This document shows, one piece after another, positions 24,921 through 33,813 of a DNA stretch of 64,000 nucleotides. The first letter of the stretch is position 1. Each line of letters starts with the position of its first letter. This DNA is from Ktedonobacterales bacterium (GTDB lineage: Bacteria; Chloroflexota; Ktedonobacteria; Ktedonobacterales; Ktedonobacteraceae). The position numbers were made by a program, and so were the translations under genes. Location of the stretch: NCBI GenBank assembly GCA_027451525.1, contig DAIDJF010000010.1, positions 1-64,000 of the forward strand. The letters run 5' to 3'. The notes under the pieces are model-generated. The model saw only the letters and a program-made list of their open reading frames with translations, ran no database searches and was not told where the DNA came from.

Positions 24921-25376
24921 ATGCCAACAGAAGACTCCCATGTTCTACGCCCAACCCATGTGGTTACTTGCTTTTTACAGCATGATGACGGGCCAATGAC
25001 GCGCATTTTGCTGGTGCAGCGCAGTCAGCGTGTGGGAAGCTATCACGCGCACTGGGCCGGCATTAGTGGATTTATCGAGCCACACGTCACGCCTGAAGAA
25101 CAGGCATTTACAGAGATACGCGAAGAGACAGGACTGCAACGTGAGCAGGTGCGGATGCTGCGGCGTGGAGCGGTGGTAGAACATAGAGATGAGGCATTAG
25201 GCCGCCATTTCTACGTTCACCCTTTCCTCTTTACGGTCTTGACGCCGGATGCTATTCGGCTTGATTGGGAAGCAACGGCAATGCGCTGGGTCGAGCCTGC
25301 GGAACTTCGTGCGTACGAGACAGTTCCCAAACTACAAGAAGCCTATGCCGCTGCTCTACAAGGCGAGGCCATGTAA
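24921..25376 (+). CDS. Nudix hydrolase with a degenerate Nudix box
   Basis: A 151-residue Nudix protein (THVVTCFLQHDDGPMTRILLVQRS, then the box). The box reads GFIEPHVTPEEQAFTEIREE followed by TGL: the metal-binding EIREETGL end is present, but the first Glu and the Arg of G-x5-E-x7-RE are Val and Thr. It may act on a dNTP or dinucleotide, or have an altered substrate. The start at 24921 has AAGGAAG 8 bases upstream. An in-frame ATG at 24816 would add 35 residues with a CHVCG pair, but without a ribosome site. It is convergent with the PIG-L gene. Confidence 0.82.
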   Translation: MPTEDSHVLRPTHVVTCFLQHDDGPMTRILLVQRSQRVGSYHAHWAGISGFIEPHVTPEEQAFTEIREETGLQREQVRMLRRGAVVEHRDEALGRHFYVHPFLFTVLTPDAIRLDWEATAMRWVEPAELRAYETVPKLQEAYAAALQGEAM

Positions 25377-25387
25377 TTACGCACGTG

Positions 25388-26227
25388 TTAGGGTACGCGC
25401 GCAAACAGGTCGTTCTCGCCAGCGACATCCGCTCCTACACGCGAGGTGACAAGCTGATAGCATTCCTGGCTGCGCCACTTGCGTTGCAGTAGCTCAGGCA
25501 TACGTGCCAGAGGGCTGTTGGGGTCCATCTGTGTGCGATGCATGGCCCAGGAGCGTGCTTTTGTATCAAGCCAGCGTTCAACGTCGAGGCGCACGGTAAT
25601 CAATTCATCGGGCAAGCCAAAGCGGTCGGGGTCGAGAGCTGCGAAGCCGCCTTCATAGTTTTGCTCTTGCAGCCATTCGGTCATGAAACGAATGGCACTG
25701 CGCGGGATTGAATTGTAGTAGAGCTTGGCAGGCGCGTAAGCGGGACCCAACTCTGGATATTGGACACCATCGGCAGCAGCATGAAACGCAGCGGTGGTGG
25801 CTCGATAAATCGCGATATGGTCGGGATGTCCATAGCCGCCTGTTTCGTCGAAGGTCACAATCACTTGAGGCTGAAATTCACGAATAATAGCCACAAGTTT
25901 GCCAACCACATCACCGGGGTTGGCCTGAATGAAGGCACGTGGGTCTTGATTCTCTGGCGTGCCATCCATGCCGGAGTCACGATAGTCCAGGAACCACAGG
26001 TGTTGCACATCCAGCACCTGGGCTGCTGCTCGCATTTCCTGCTCGCGCACCTGACCGAGGGTTGCTGGCGTTGCTAATGCGGGGTCTGCGATCTCGCCAA
26101 CCTCGCCCCGTGTCGCGCAGATCAAACCAGTTTCAACCCCTAATGTAGCATAGTGTAACATCGCACCGCTCATCATTCCCTCATCATCGGGGTGAGCGAA
26201 TACGCCAAGTAGTCTCTTTTTTGCCAT
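25388..26227 (-). CDS. PIG-L/LmbE family deacetylase
   Basis: A 279-residue zinc de-N-acetylase. The family signature AHPDDE (about 11-16) supplies two metal ligands and the catalytic Asp, and GGYGHPDHIAIYRA (about 144-157) supplies the third. Relatives remove acetyl groups from GlcNAc-type sugars in mycothiol, bacillithiol or GPI-like lipids. No glycosyltransferase or ligase of those thiol pathways is adjacent, so the substrate stays open. There is no signal peptide, so it is cytoplasmic. The gene stands alone. Confidence 0.9.
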   Translation of the reverse strand: MAKKRLLGVFAHPDDEGMMSGAMLHYATLGVETGLICATRGEVGEIADPALATPATLGQVREQEMRAAAQVLDVQHLWFLDYRDSGMDGTPENQDPRAFIQANPGDVVGKLVAIIREFQPQVIVTFDETGGYGHPDHIAIYRATTAAFHAAADGVQYPELGPAYAPAKLYYNSIPRSAIRFMTEWLQEQNYEGGFAALDPDRFGLPDELITVRLDVERWLDTKARSWAMHRTQMDPNSPLARMPELLQRKWRSQECYQLVTSRVGADVAGENDLFARVP

Positions 26228-26496
26228 TCGTATCTCATCCTTTACGGCATGTAGTATCTAAACATTGCCACATTACTCTAACATGTTCACTTGATTGATG
26301 TCAATTCGCATTTCTTTTCGCTTATCCTTAAAGCACAGAAGGGTTTTTTAACTGTATATCTATCTTTTCCATGCTATATGTGATACAGTATGGGTAAGCA
26401 CATGAGCAAGGATGCCCTGCTGCAAAAGAAATTTGTGCGCCTGATTGTACCTACTCTACCTATCCCTGCAATATATCACAAAGGAGCAGCCAGACA

Positions 26497-27267
26497 ATGA
26501 CAAGAACGGTACTAGACAAAGAATTGGCCGCGCTGGATGAGCAGATAACACATCTGGGTCAGCTAGTACATGACGCTTTGCTTCTCGCGTTAGAGGCATT
26601 AGAGACGGGCGACCTCGCAAAATCGGGGCGTGTAATTGAAAATGATACGATAATTGACAGTATGCGCGCTGCTGTTGAAGAACATACAATTCGCCTACTC
26701 ACCCTGCAACAACCACTGGCCGGTCAGGATTTGCGCTATCTGACTGCCGCTCTTTCGATTGCTGGAGAATTGGAGCGCATTGGTGATGGTGCGGCGGGTA
26801 TTGCGCAGATTATTCTACGCATGGTTCCCCTGCGTGGCAGTACCATGCCATATGTTAAGCTAGAGACTATGCCAGCAAACCAGAACGGAGAGGCGGAGAT
26901 CACGGAGTCCTCGATTACGCGCGCAATGCTTGACCTTGGTTACGAGGCGGCGCGTGTTTTGCAGGGCACGATGATGGCCTTTAAGCAGCGTGATGCCAAA
27001 GCTGCGCGCTACATCTGGGAGGAAGATGATGTCGTGGATGTGCGCTATCATCTGGTGCGCCATGATCTGATGACGCTGATGTCTGGGGCGCGCGCTGTTC
27101 CCGCGTTGCAAAACGATTCATTGGTCCTACAACGTGCCACCTACCTGCTCTGGATTGGTCATAAGTTGGAGCGTGTTGCCGATCACTGCACAAACATTTG
27201 TGAACGTCTGGTGTTTGTTGTTGAAGGCGAAACAAATATTGCGGCTAGCAAAGAGGTTGAGGCATAG
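26497..27267 (+). CDS. phoU: PhoU-like phosphate regulator
   Basis: A 256-residue protein with two PhoU repeats of three helices. Family marks are LDEQITHLGQLVHDALLLAL, VIENDTIIDSMRAAVEEHTI, a conserved LRYLTAALSIAGELERIGDGA, and the second copy AARYIWEEDDVVDVRYHLV to YLLWIGHKLERVADHCTNI. Both E/D-x-E-R-I/V-x-D metal-binding segments are visible. About 30 residues (MPYVKLETMPANQNGEAEIT) are inserted between the halves. PhoU normally represses phosphate uptake via the Pst transporter and PhoR, but no pst or phoBR genes are in the window. The ribosome site AAAGGAG is 9 bases before the ATG. Confidence 0.9.
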   Translation: MTRTVLDKELAALDEQITHLGQLVHDALLLALEALETGDLAKSGRVIENDTIIDSMRAAVEEHTIRLLTLQQPLAGQDLRYLTAALSIAGELERIGDGAAGIAQIILRMVPLRGSTMPYVKLETMPANQNGEAEITESSITRAMLDLGYEAARVLQGTMMAFKQRDAKAARYIWEEDDVVDVRYHLVRHDLMTLMSGARAVPALQNDSLVLQRATYLLWIGHKLERVADHCTNICERLVFVVEGETNIAASKEVEA

Positions 27268-27309
27268 CATAAGCGTGTGGTGCATAAACAGATCATGCAC
27301 CACACATCT

Positions 27310-28068
27310 TTATTTGCTGATGGCTTGCCAGAAATCATTGGCAAGCTGAATGTAGCCAAGCGCACTGGGATGGAAGCCATCCCCGCTGACATCCTGGGGA
27401 TGCGATGTTAGTATACTTCTCTGACTAAAGAGATCCACAAGAGAGACGTTATAATGGCTGGCAACCTGTGCAATGCCAGCGTTCCATTGTTTGATGCCCG
27501 CCAACATGTGCGCTTTCTGCGTGGCGTTCAGATTGGCAAAAGCTGGTAAGAGCGTCAGATCCGGTAGATTTGCCATCACGATGCGCGCATGTGTGCCAGC
27601 GCGCAGTTGCTCAAGCAAGCTGTTCAAGTCGCTGAGATAGGTGTTATACGTCACACCGCCAATAAAATCATTTGCCACAAGCCAGATGGTGATCAACTGC
27701 GGATTGGTTGCGAGTGCAATAGGCAACTCCTGCGAGAGCGCGGCATGCAAACGAATACCACTAATGCCCAGATTAACCAGATGTGACCCTTTGGGAAGGT
27801 GTTGCGCCAGAAGGGGAACATAGCCCTGAGAAGCGGGTTGCTCGCTGCCAACGCCCACAGCATCGGAGGCCCCTAGCGCAACATACGTGAGTGGCCCCAC
27901 GAGAAGCTGTGCTCCTGAAAGCGGTTGATGGACCGCTGACGGTGTTGCCTGCTGTGATGTGATCTTGGTTGCTGGCGCAGAACCACAGGAAACGCAGACG
28001 AAAAGCAAAAGAGCTGTTAAAACAAGCAGCAGAGATGAAGAGAAGCGATAGCGATAGTTATTTATCAT
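27310..28068 (-). CDS. Exported SGNH/GDSL-type hydrolase, putative lipoprotein
   Basis: A 252-residue esterase-like protein. A signal segment (SSSLLLVLTALLLFVCVSCGS) ends in cysteine followed by Gly-Ser, consistent with a lipoprotein, though -3 is not Leu. SGNH blocks are VALGASDAVGVG (nucleophile Ser in a GASD variant of GDSL), NLGISG, TIWLVANDF with the Asn, and SGDGFHPSALGY with the Asp-His pair. It likely acts on acyl or acetyl esters in the wall. The start at 28068 is preferred because the two upstream ATGs lie in or next to the -10 box at 28108. Confidence 0.85.
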   Translation of the reverse strand: MINNYRYRFSSSLLLVLTALLLFVCVSCGSAPATKITSQQATPSAVHQPLSGAQLLVGPLTYVALGASDAVGVGSEQPASQGYVPLLAQHLPKGSHLVNLGISGIRLHAALSQELPIALATNPQLITIWLVANDFIGGVTYNTYLSDLNSLLEQLRAGTHARIVMANLPDLTLLPAFANLNATQKAHMLAGIKQWNAGIAQVASHYNVSLVDLFSQRSILTSHPQDVSGDGFHPSALGYIQLANDFWQAISK

Positions 28069-28107
28069 GACATGCAATATCCAGAACAAGGTTTCATCGT
28101 TTTTCAT

Positions 28108-28113
28108 ATTATA
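28108..28113 (-). promoter_or_regulatory. Extended -10 element of the SGNH hydrolase gene
   Basis: TATAAT on the minus strand, preceded by TATGC to give the 11-base TATGCTATAAT. The -35 region is poor, which fits an extended -10 promoter. The start would be near 28100, some 30 bases before the ATG at 28068. Confidence 0.6.
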
Positions 28114-28188
28114 GCATAAGTGCTGGGATACTTGCACAGCATAACATCTCTGCCAAAAAGGAAGCGGTGAGGATGGTCTGCCCCACCG

Positions 28189-29538
28189 CTAAAGATTGGC
28201 CTGTTGCCCACTTTCAAATGCTTGTCTGAAGTAAATCAATGCCTCGTGCGTTTTATTGCGTCCCTCTAGCAACTGAGCATAGTAGACTGCTTCGTCTGCA
28301 AAGGTCGCGTATTCATGCAGGCGTTTGAGCATCTCTAGCCCAGATGTGAAATAATTATCTGCTTCATCATAACGAGCCAGTGTGTACTCAATCCGTCCCA
28401 ATGTTGTCAGGACGAAAGCGGCAATGATAGAGTCGCCGTGTGGCTGGACCTGAAGGTAGGCCCGATAGGCATTGTTTTCCGCCTCGTTTAATTCCTGACG
28501 TTTGAGATGCCATAGTGCCTTATGCGCGGAAAGACTTGCCAGTGTAAGTACATCTTGCTGAACGCTCTCCGACGCAAACATTTGCTCTAACTGTTCCCCC
28601 TCTGTGCCATCCGCGCGTTTGAACAGCGCGAGAGCCAGATTATGATAGAGCAGGCTTCTCTGCTGTGCGGCCTGTGCGAGATCGTGTATGAAGAGACTTT
28701 TATTGGCGTAGAGTATCGCCAAATCATACTGTTTATTTTCACTTAGCTGCTGACTCTCCTGGGCATAGTATGCTTGTAGTGCGTCAGGGCTACTCAGAGA
28801 AGAGATATGCTCAATAGCCGCGAGAAATTCTGTCTTTGCATAAGGGAATGCATTGATCGAGAGATAGTGTTGACCTGCACCTGTTGAGATCATCATTTGC
28901 CAATAAGGATCACTGCCCTCAAGCATTTCCAAAATATATTGACAGTGCTGAAATGCGAGCAATGCCTGTGGATAATTATGCAGTTGCATATACGTATGCG
29001 CGAGAGCGTAGACGATGCGTAATTGTAATTGACGCTCGTTCATCTCTTTTGCCATCTCTCTGGCCTCGCTTAGGATATGCTCGCTCTCTTGTAATTGCCC
29101 TAAGGCTTGATAGATTCTGCCCCGAAGATAGTTGTAGCGCAGTTGATGTAAACGTTTCAGACGTTTGGGCGAGATTTTGTTCAGCAAGGTAAGTGCCTGC
29201 TGGGCATCACCTCGTTCGATGTACAGCTGTATCTCCAGAAAGGGAATGTCGATCTCTTCATCTTCACGTTCTACCTGACTGGTGGTATGAGCAGCCTTCT
29301 TATCAGAATTGGTACGGCTGGGTAGAAGTTGGGTCGAGGAGAGACCAAGGCGCGCAGCGAGGATCTCTAATGCGCGTAGCGAGGGATGGATCTGTCCGCG
29401 CTCTATAGCGGAAATATAGCTTACGGAAAAGTCTGGTGAAGCGAGTTGCCCCTGGGTATAGTTTTGAGCAATGCGTGCCGCACGCAGGTTTTCTCCTACG
29501 GTTTTGCCTATTTTGCCGGGTGATTGCTCAGCTGACAT
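28189..29538 (-). CDS. XRE-family regulator with TPR repeats
   Basis: A 449-residue protein. An N-terminal helix-turn-helix (VGENLRAARIAQNYTQGQLA, FSVSYISAIERGQIHPSLRA; about 14-70) is followed by a charged linker and about ten TPR-like helical pairs, for example LRYNYLRGRIYQALGQLQES, LRIVYALAHTYMQLHNYPQA and AFVLTTLGRIEYTLARYDEA. The layout matches peptide- or protein-sensing regulators of the Rgg/PlcR style, common in Ktedonobacteria. The ATG at 29538 has GGAGG 5 bases upstream. A consensus-like promoter sits at 29608-29637. No secreted peptide gene was recognised next to it. Confidence 0.88.
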   Translation of the reverse strand: MSAEQSPGKIGKTVGENLRAARIAQNYTQGQLASPDFSVSYISAIERGQIHPSLRALEILAARLGLSSTQLLPSRTNSDKKAAHTTSQVEREDEEIDIPFLEIQLYIERGDAQQALTLLNKISPKRLKRLHQLRYNYLRGRIYQALGQLQESEHILSEAREMAKEMNERQLQLRIVYALAHTYMQLHNYPQALLAFQHCQYILEMLEGSDPYWQMMISTGAGQHYLSINAFPYAKTEFLAAIEHISSLSSPDALQAYYAQESQQLSENKQYDLAILYANKSLFIHDLAQAAQQRSLLYHNLALALFKRADGTEGEQLEQMFASESVQQDVLTLASLSAHKALWHLKRQELNEAENNAYRAYLQVQPHGDSIIAAFVLTTLGRIEYTLARYDEADNYFTSGLEMLKRLHEYATFADEAVYYAQLLEGRNKTHEALIYFRQAFESGQQANL

Positions 29539-29607
29539 ACCAGCCTCCAAGCTCTAAATGTTCTTAAGTAAAGATATCAATAAATAGACGTAGCAATGGT
29601 CAAATGT

Positions 29608-29637
29608 ATTGTAAAATAGGCCGACGCTTTTTGTCAA
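29608..29637 (-). promoter_or_regulatory. Promoter of the HTH-TPR regulator
   Basis: Minus strand TTGACA (29632-29637), an 18-base spacer and TACAAT (29608-29613). The leader would be about 65 bases. Confidence 0.6.
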
Positions 29638-29804
29638 TATGTGTAGGTATAGATATTAAAGACAGCGCAATATTTTGTGAAAAATATGTTTTTACAAGTT
29701 ACGCATAGGCTTCCTATCGGTGCAATAGGAAGACAAATGATGAACCATCTATACTCTTTTTCTCATATGCGTTATACTGGCATGACAATAAGGGGGAATA
29801 ACAA

Positions 29805-30665
29805 GTGGAAAGATTACACATCTCTGCACAGGAACGTCCGTGGTTTATCGCCTCTGCCGCTTTTGGTGGAGCTGCGTTACTCTATGTGCTTGTATTTGCC
29901 AGTGGCGTCTTGCAAACACCGATGCTGATGATTGAACGGTGGTTGGTGCGCCGTCCTTTAGTACCCGCTGATTGCGTGTTACGCCAGTGGGAGCAATTTG
30001 GGCAATTTAGCAGTAGTCTGGTTGTTACCTGTATTCTCGGTGCTATTTGCCTGCTGCTAGGATATCGTAAACGAATTTTTCTGCTCCTCATCCTCTTACT
30101 TTCGCTCAGTGCAGGTGTCGAGTTGGTGGGCAAGCATATTTTTGCGCAACCAGTACCGACGCAGCTAGATAATGGCATCGTGGCTCTTCAATGCGTGCAA
30201 CTGGATGGACAATCGAATACCTTGAAGATGCAAATGGCATTGGGGATGTGGTGGCAAGCTCCCGCCCTCACGCCCGATATTCCAAACATGCAGCAGATGG
30301 GCATTAGTAGTCCGTTAAATACGGATGGTGATGATCCTGTCAATCATAGCTTTCCTAGTGGTCACACCATTCGCTGGCTCTTTGTGGGCTTGCTGGTGGC
30401 CTGGTTAGCCGGGCGACATATGAAAAAGGGCATTCTACGTCGTATACTGATTAGTGTGGCCCTGTTGATCGCGATTGGCGGTGGCCTCGTACAATTTTAT
30501 CTTGGTTTTCATCTTATTACTGATGTGCTTGCGGGCTATCTATTGGGTGGCGCGAGTATCTGCTGTGCTATTGGCTTGCTGCTACGCAATGAGCGGGGTA
30601 GAAGGCATGCAGGGCATCAACAGGGCATAGTGGAGAGATCGTCGGTAGAGGTTGTAAGTAAATAG
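29805..30665 (+). CDS. PAP2-superfamily membrane phosphatase
   Basis: A 286-residue membrane protein with about six helices. PAP2 signature parts visible are HSFPSGHTIRWLFVG (motif 2 with the acid/base His) and LGFHLITDVLAGYLLG (motif 3 with nucleophile His and Asp). Motif 1 is divergent, probably around ELVGKHIFAQPVPTQL. A long outer loop with Cys, Met and Pro (about 125-180) is inserted before motif 2. Members remove phosphate from lipid phosphates such as undecaprenyl pyrophosphate; that role would suit the wall genes in this window but is inferred. GTG start with AGGGGG 8 bases upstream. aroC follows after 48 bases. Confidence 0.85.
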   Translation: MERLHISAQERPWFIASAAFGGAALLYVLVFASGVLQTPMLMIERWLVRRPLVPADCVLRQWEQFGQFSSSLVVTCILGAICLLLGYRKRIFLLLILLLSLSAGVELVGKHIFAQPVPTQLDNGIVALQCVQLDGQSNTLKMQMALGMWWQAPALTPDIPNMQQMGISSPLNTDGDDPVNHSFPSGHTIRWLFVGLLVAWLAGRHMKKGILRRILISVALLIAIGGGLVQFYLGFHLITDVLAGYLLGGASICCAIGLLLRNERGRRHAGHQQGIVERSSVEVVSK

Positions 30666-30713
30666 CAGAGAGACACTGTACCGAGCACATAGTTTGCTGA
30701 GGAGCGACAAGGC

Positions 30714-31868
30714 ATGTTTCGTTTTCTAACGGCGGGCGAATCGCATGGACCATGTTTAACGATGGTCGTGGAAGGGATACCGGCGGGTTTACCGCTGGAT
30801 AAAGCGATAATTGATGCTGATTTACGGCGACGACAGGGTGGCTATGGACGTGGTGGGCGCATGAAGATCGAGAAGGATGCCGTGCGTTTTCTCTCCGGTG
30901 TGCGTCATGGCAAGACGCTTGGTTCACCCATCACAATACAAATTGAGAATCTGGACTGGAAGAACTGGGAAGGGCGTATGAGCGCGGAGGAGGTTGAGAG
31001 CGAGGCCAAAGGTGAACTTGTGACCCGCGTGCGTCCGGGCCATGCCGATTTTACGGGGGCAATCAAATACGGGCAGAGCGATGTGCGCAATGTGATTGAG
31101 CGTTCCAGTTCGCGTGAAACGGCCTCGCGTGTCGCAGTTGGTGGATTATGCCGCCAGTTGCTGGCCCCGTTTGGTATGAGCATTCACAGTCACGTTCTCT
31201 CTGTTGTGGAGGTAGGCTATGAGACGCCGCGCCCAATGACGCGCGACGCCTATCCTGATGGGATGTGGGAAGCGGTCGAGGCTTCGCCCATGCGCTGCGC
31301 TGATGCGGACCTGACAGAGCGCATGATCGCGCGTATCCTGGAGGCCAAGCGTGATGGCGATACCTGTGGAGGCGTCTTTGAGGTTGTTGCCTTTGGTGTG
31401 CCGATTGGTCTGGGAAGTTTTAGCCAGTGGGACCGCCGCCTGAGCGCGCGGCTCGGCATGGCGATGATGAGTATTCCTTCTGTCAAAGCTATGGAGATTG
31501 GCGCGGGTTTTGGCACAACGCGCACAACGGGCTCACATGTGCATGATGTATTGCGGCATGGAGAAGATGGGCAATGGTTTCATCTCAGTAATAACGCGGG
31601 TGGCATCGAGGGCGGTATCACGAATGGCGAGCCGATTGTTGCCCGTGTGGGAGTCAAACCTATTCCCACGCTTGCCCATCCTCTGCCCTCGGTAGACCTT
31701 GCTACAGGCGAGAACATTGACCAGAGTCGCTATGAGCGGAGCGATGTCTGTGTTGTGCCCGCTGCTGGCGTCGTGGGTGAGGCGATGATGGCGATTGTCC
31801 TCGCTGAGGCTGTCATTGAGAAATATGGTGGCGATAGCCTGGAAGAAATGATGCGTCATTATCACTAA
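30714..31868 (+). CDS. aroC: Chorismate synthase
   Basis: A 384-residue enzyme for the last shikimate-pathway step: EPSP loses phosphate to give chorismate, with reduced FMN. The N-terminus FRFLTAGESHGPCLTMVVEG is diagnostic and contains the catalytic His of GESHG. RRRQGGYGRGGRMKIEKD, RPGHADFTGAIKYG, RSSSRETASRVAVGG and the late NNAGGIEGGITNG are further conserved blocks. The length fits the family. No other aro gene is adjacent. The preceding GAGCGACAAGGC is a moderate ribosome site; the ATG is at 30714. Confidence 0.97.
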   Translation: MFRFLTAGESHGPCLTMVVEGIPAGLPLDKAIIDADLRRRQGGYGRGGRMKIEKDAVRFLSGVRHGKTLGSPITIQIENLDWKNWEGRMSAEEVESEAKGELVTRVRPGHADFTGAIKYGQSDVRNVIERSSSRETASRVAVGGLCRQLLAPFGMSIHSHVLSVVEVGYETPRPMTRDAYPDGMWEAVEASPMRCADADLTERMIARILEAKRDGDTCGGVFEVVAFGVPIGLGSFSQWDRRLSARLGMAMMSIPSVKAMEIGAGFGTTRTTGSHVHDVLRHGEDGQWFHLSNNAGGIEGGITNGEPIVARVGVKPIPTLAHPLPSVDLATGENIDQSRYERSDVCVVPAAGVVGEAMMAIVLAEAVIEKYGGDSLEEMMRHYH

Positions 31869-32011
31869 TTGGCGCGGTGTGGGGTGGGGCACAGTCTTCT
31901 ATGCCCCACTTGGATGAGGCTCTTGCCAACTCTACTAATCAATGGTACACTTGCCGAAACGTTATATATCAGGTTGTATCATCAGAAACACGATATAAAG
32001 GATGCTGCTTG

Positions 32012-33619
32012 ATGGAAATCAGAGATATCGGTGCAAGTATACGCCGCTTGACTGTCATCTTTATTGCCCTTTTTATGGCATTGAGCGCGGGCCTTGTCTA
32101 CTGGCAGGTAGTCGTGGCTCAACAGGTTACATCAAACCCTCACAATAATCGCCCCTGCCTCATTTCCAATGCTCCTAAACGTGGTCGCATTTATGATCGC
32201 AATGGGGTACTACTGGCGGAGTCATCACAGGTGGGTAATTGTGGCTATGTGCGCCACTACACCGATCCTTCGCTCGCTGCATTGATCGGCTACTATGTAC
32301 CCGGCTATGCTCCAACAGGTATCGAGGCGGCTTTTAATAAATACTTAAGCGGTCAGGTAGGGGAAACTTCGTTAAACAACGATCTCAACCACCTTTTGCA
32401 TCGTGCCCCCGTGGGCGATAACATCTACCTGACGATTGACGAACGTATCCAGAAAATTGCCAATCAGCACTTTGATGATCCTGTTCCAGTGGATAACAGT
32501 AATGTCTTCAAATCGGACCGTGGCTCGGTAATTATCACTGATCCCCACACGGGCGAGATTCTGGCGATGGTCAGCCGTCCCAGCTTCGATCCCAACAAAG
32601 TTGTTCAGACGTTGGAGGCGGGCAATCTCTCTTACTTCAACCAACTGAACTCAAACCCGGAGCAACCCCTGTTAGAGCGGCCCCTCTATGGTCTCTATGC
32701 TCCTGGCTCGACCTTCAAGACGATGACATTGCTGGCGGGCCTTGATTCCAATAGCACAACGCTCGATGAGCAGTTTAATCAGCAGCAGGCCCTTGGCCCG
32801 GTTACCATTAATGGGCAAAACTTTGGTCCCGTTGGCAATAATATTGCTGGCTATACCATTCATTATCCGGTTACGACCGAATATGGTTTTACGCATTCTG
32901 ATAACGTCATCTATGCGCAGATCGGCGTGCATACCGGGCAAAGTACCTGGCTAAATTATGCGAAGAAGTTCTATATTGGGCAGCAGATACCGTTTGATTT
33001 GCCCGTTGCGATTAGTACAGTCCAGAAAAATGGGCAACCGTTACAATCAAATGAATTGGCTGCTGATTCCTTTGGGCAGGGCTTCGATTTTGTGACACCG
33101 ATGCAAATGTCGCTGATTGATAATATTGCTGCCAACAATGGGCAACTGATGACTCCAATGCTGGTTTCAAAGATTGTTGATCCAAGTGGCGCAGTCATTC
33201 AAAGCAATACTCCACAGCAGCTTGGTACGCCAGTCTCAATGCAGACAGCTCAATTTGTGCGGCGTGCGATGTATGGCGTTGTACGCTGTGGCTCTGGCTC
33301 GATTGTGCAGCAGCTCTTCACCTCACAGATGGGTATCATCGGTAAAACAGGAACCGCAGAGGTAGGTGGAGGGCAACCCGCTCATTCCTGGCTGATTACG
33401 CAGGCTCCATACAATGTCAATCAGGCCGACTCTGTTCCCGCACTTACCATTGTCGCGATGAAAGAGAATGCTGGCGAGGGAGGCTCGGTGATTGGGCCAA
33501 TGATCGCACACATGTACAATGACATTTTCACCAATGTCATGAAAAATGTGCAACTACCACCTGCGCCCGACCCGACCTATTGTTGCCGCACGGGCCTGCT
33601 GCAAATTGGTTGCCATTAA
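32012..33619 (+). CDS. Class B penicillin-binding protein (transpeptidase)
   Basis: A 535-residue peptidoglycan transpeptidase of the PbpA/FtsI group. One N-terminal membrane helix (about 13-35) is followed by the dimerisation part (RGRIYDRNGVLLAES). The catalytic domain has STFK (S233, K236), an SDN triad in FTHSDNVIYAQIG and GKTGTAEVGG. No PASTA domains are present. The C-terminal CCRTGLLQIGCH is unusual, with three cysteines. The ATG at 32012 has AAAGGA 9 bases upstream; an upstream open frame from 31877 is discounted. No rodA/ftsW partner lies beside it. Confidence 0.93.
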   Translation: MEIRDIGASIRRLTVIFIALFMALSAGLVYWQVVVAQQVTSNPHNNRPCLISNAPKRGRIYDRNGVLLAESSQVGNCGYVRHYTDPSLAALIGYYVPGYAPTGIEAAFNKYLSGQVGETSLNNDLNHLLHRAPVGDNIYLTIDERIQKIANQHFDDPVPVDNSNVFKSDRGSVIITDPHTGEILAMVSRPSFDPNKVVQTLEAGNLSYFNQLNSNPEQPLLERPLYGLYAPGSTFKTMTLLAGLDSNSTTLDEQFNQQQALGPVTINGQNFGPVGNNIAGYTIHYPVTTEYGFTHSDNVIYAQIGVHTGQSTWLNYAKKFYIGQQIPFDLPVAISTVQKNGQPLQSNELAADSFGQGFDFVTPMQMSLIDNIAANNGQLMTPMLVSKIVDPSGAVIQSNTPQQLGTPVSMQTAQFVRRAMYGVVRCGSGSIVQQLFTSQMGIIGKTGTAEVGGGQPAHSWLITQAPYNVNQADSVPALTIVAMKENAGEGGSVIGPMIAHMYNDIFTNVMKNVQLPPAPDPTYCCRTGLLQIGCH

Positions 33620-33813
33620 GAACTGCGTGTTTTCTCGGCGGGAGCGATGATGTAACCATCCATCATCGCTCCCACTCTTTGTTTCCTATTTTTCGCGTCC
33701 AGAACATGCGTGGACTAACGCTATGTTGGTACAGATGAATTGCGCCCCCCTACCATTTGCGTTATACTATCAGCAATAAGATTTGCCAACGGATGGCGCA
33801 AAGAGAGGATTTC

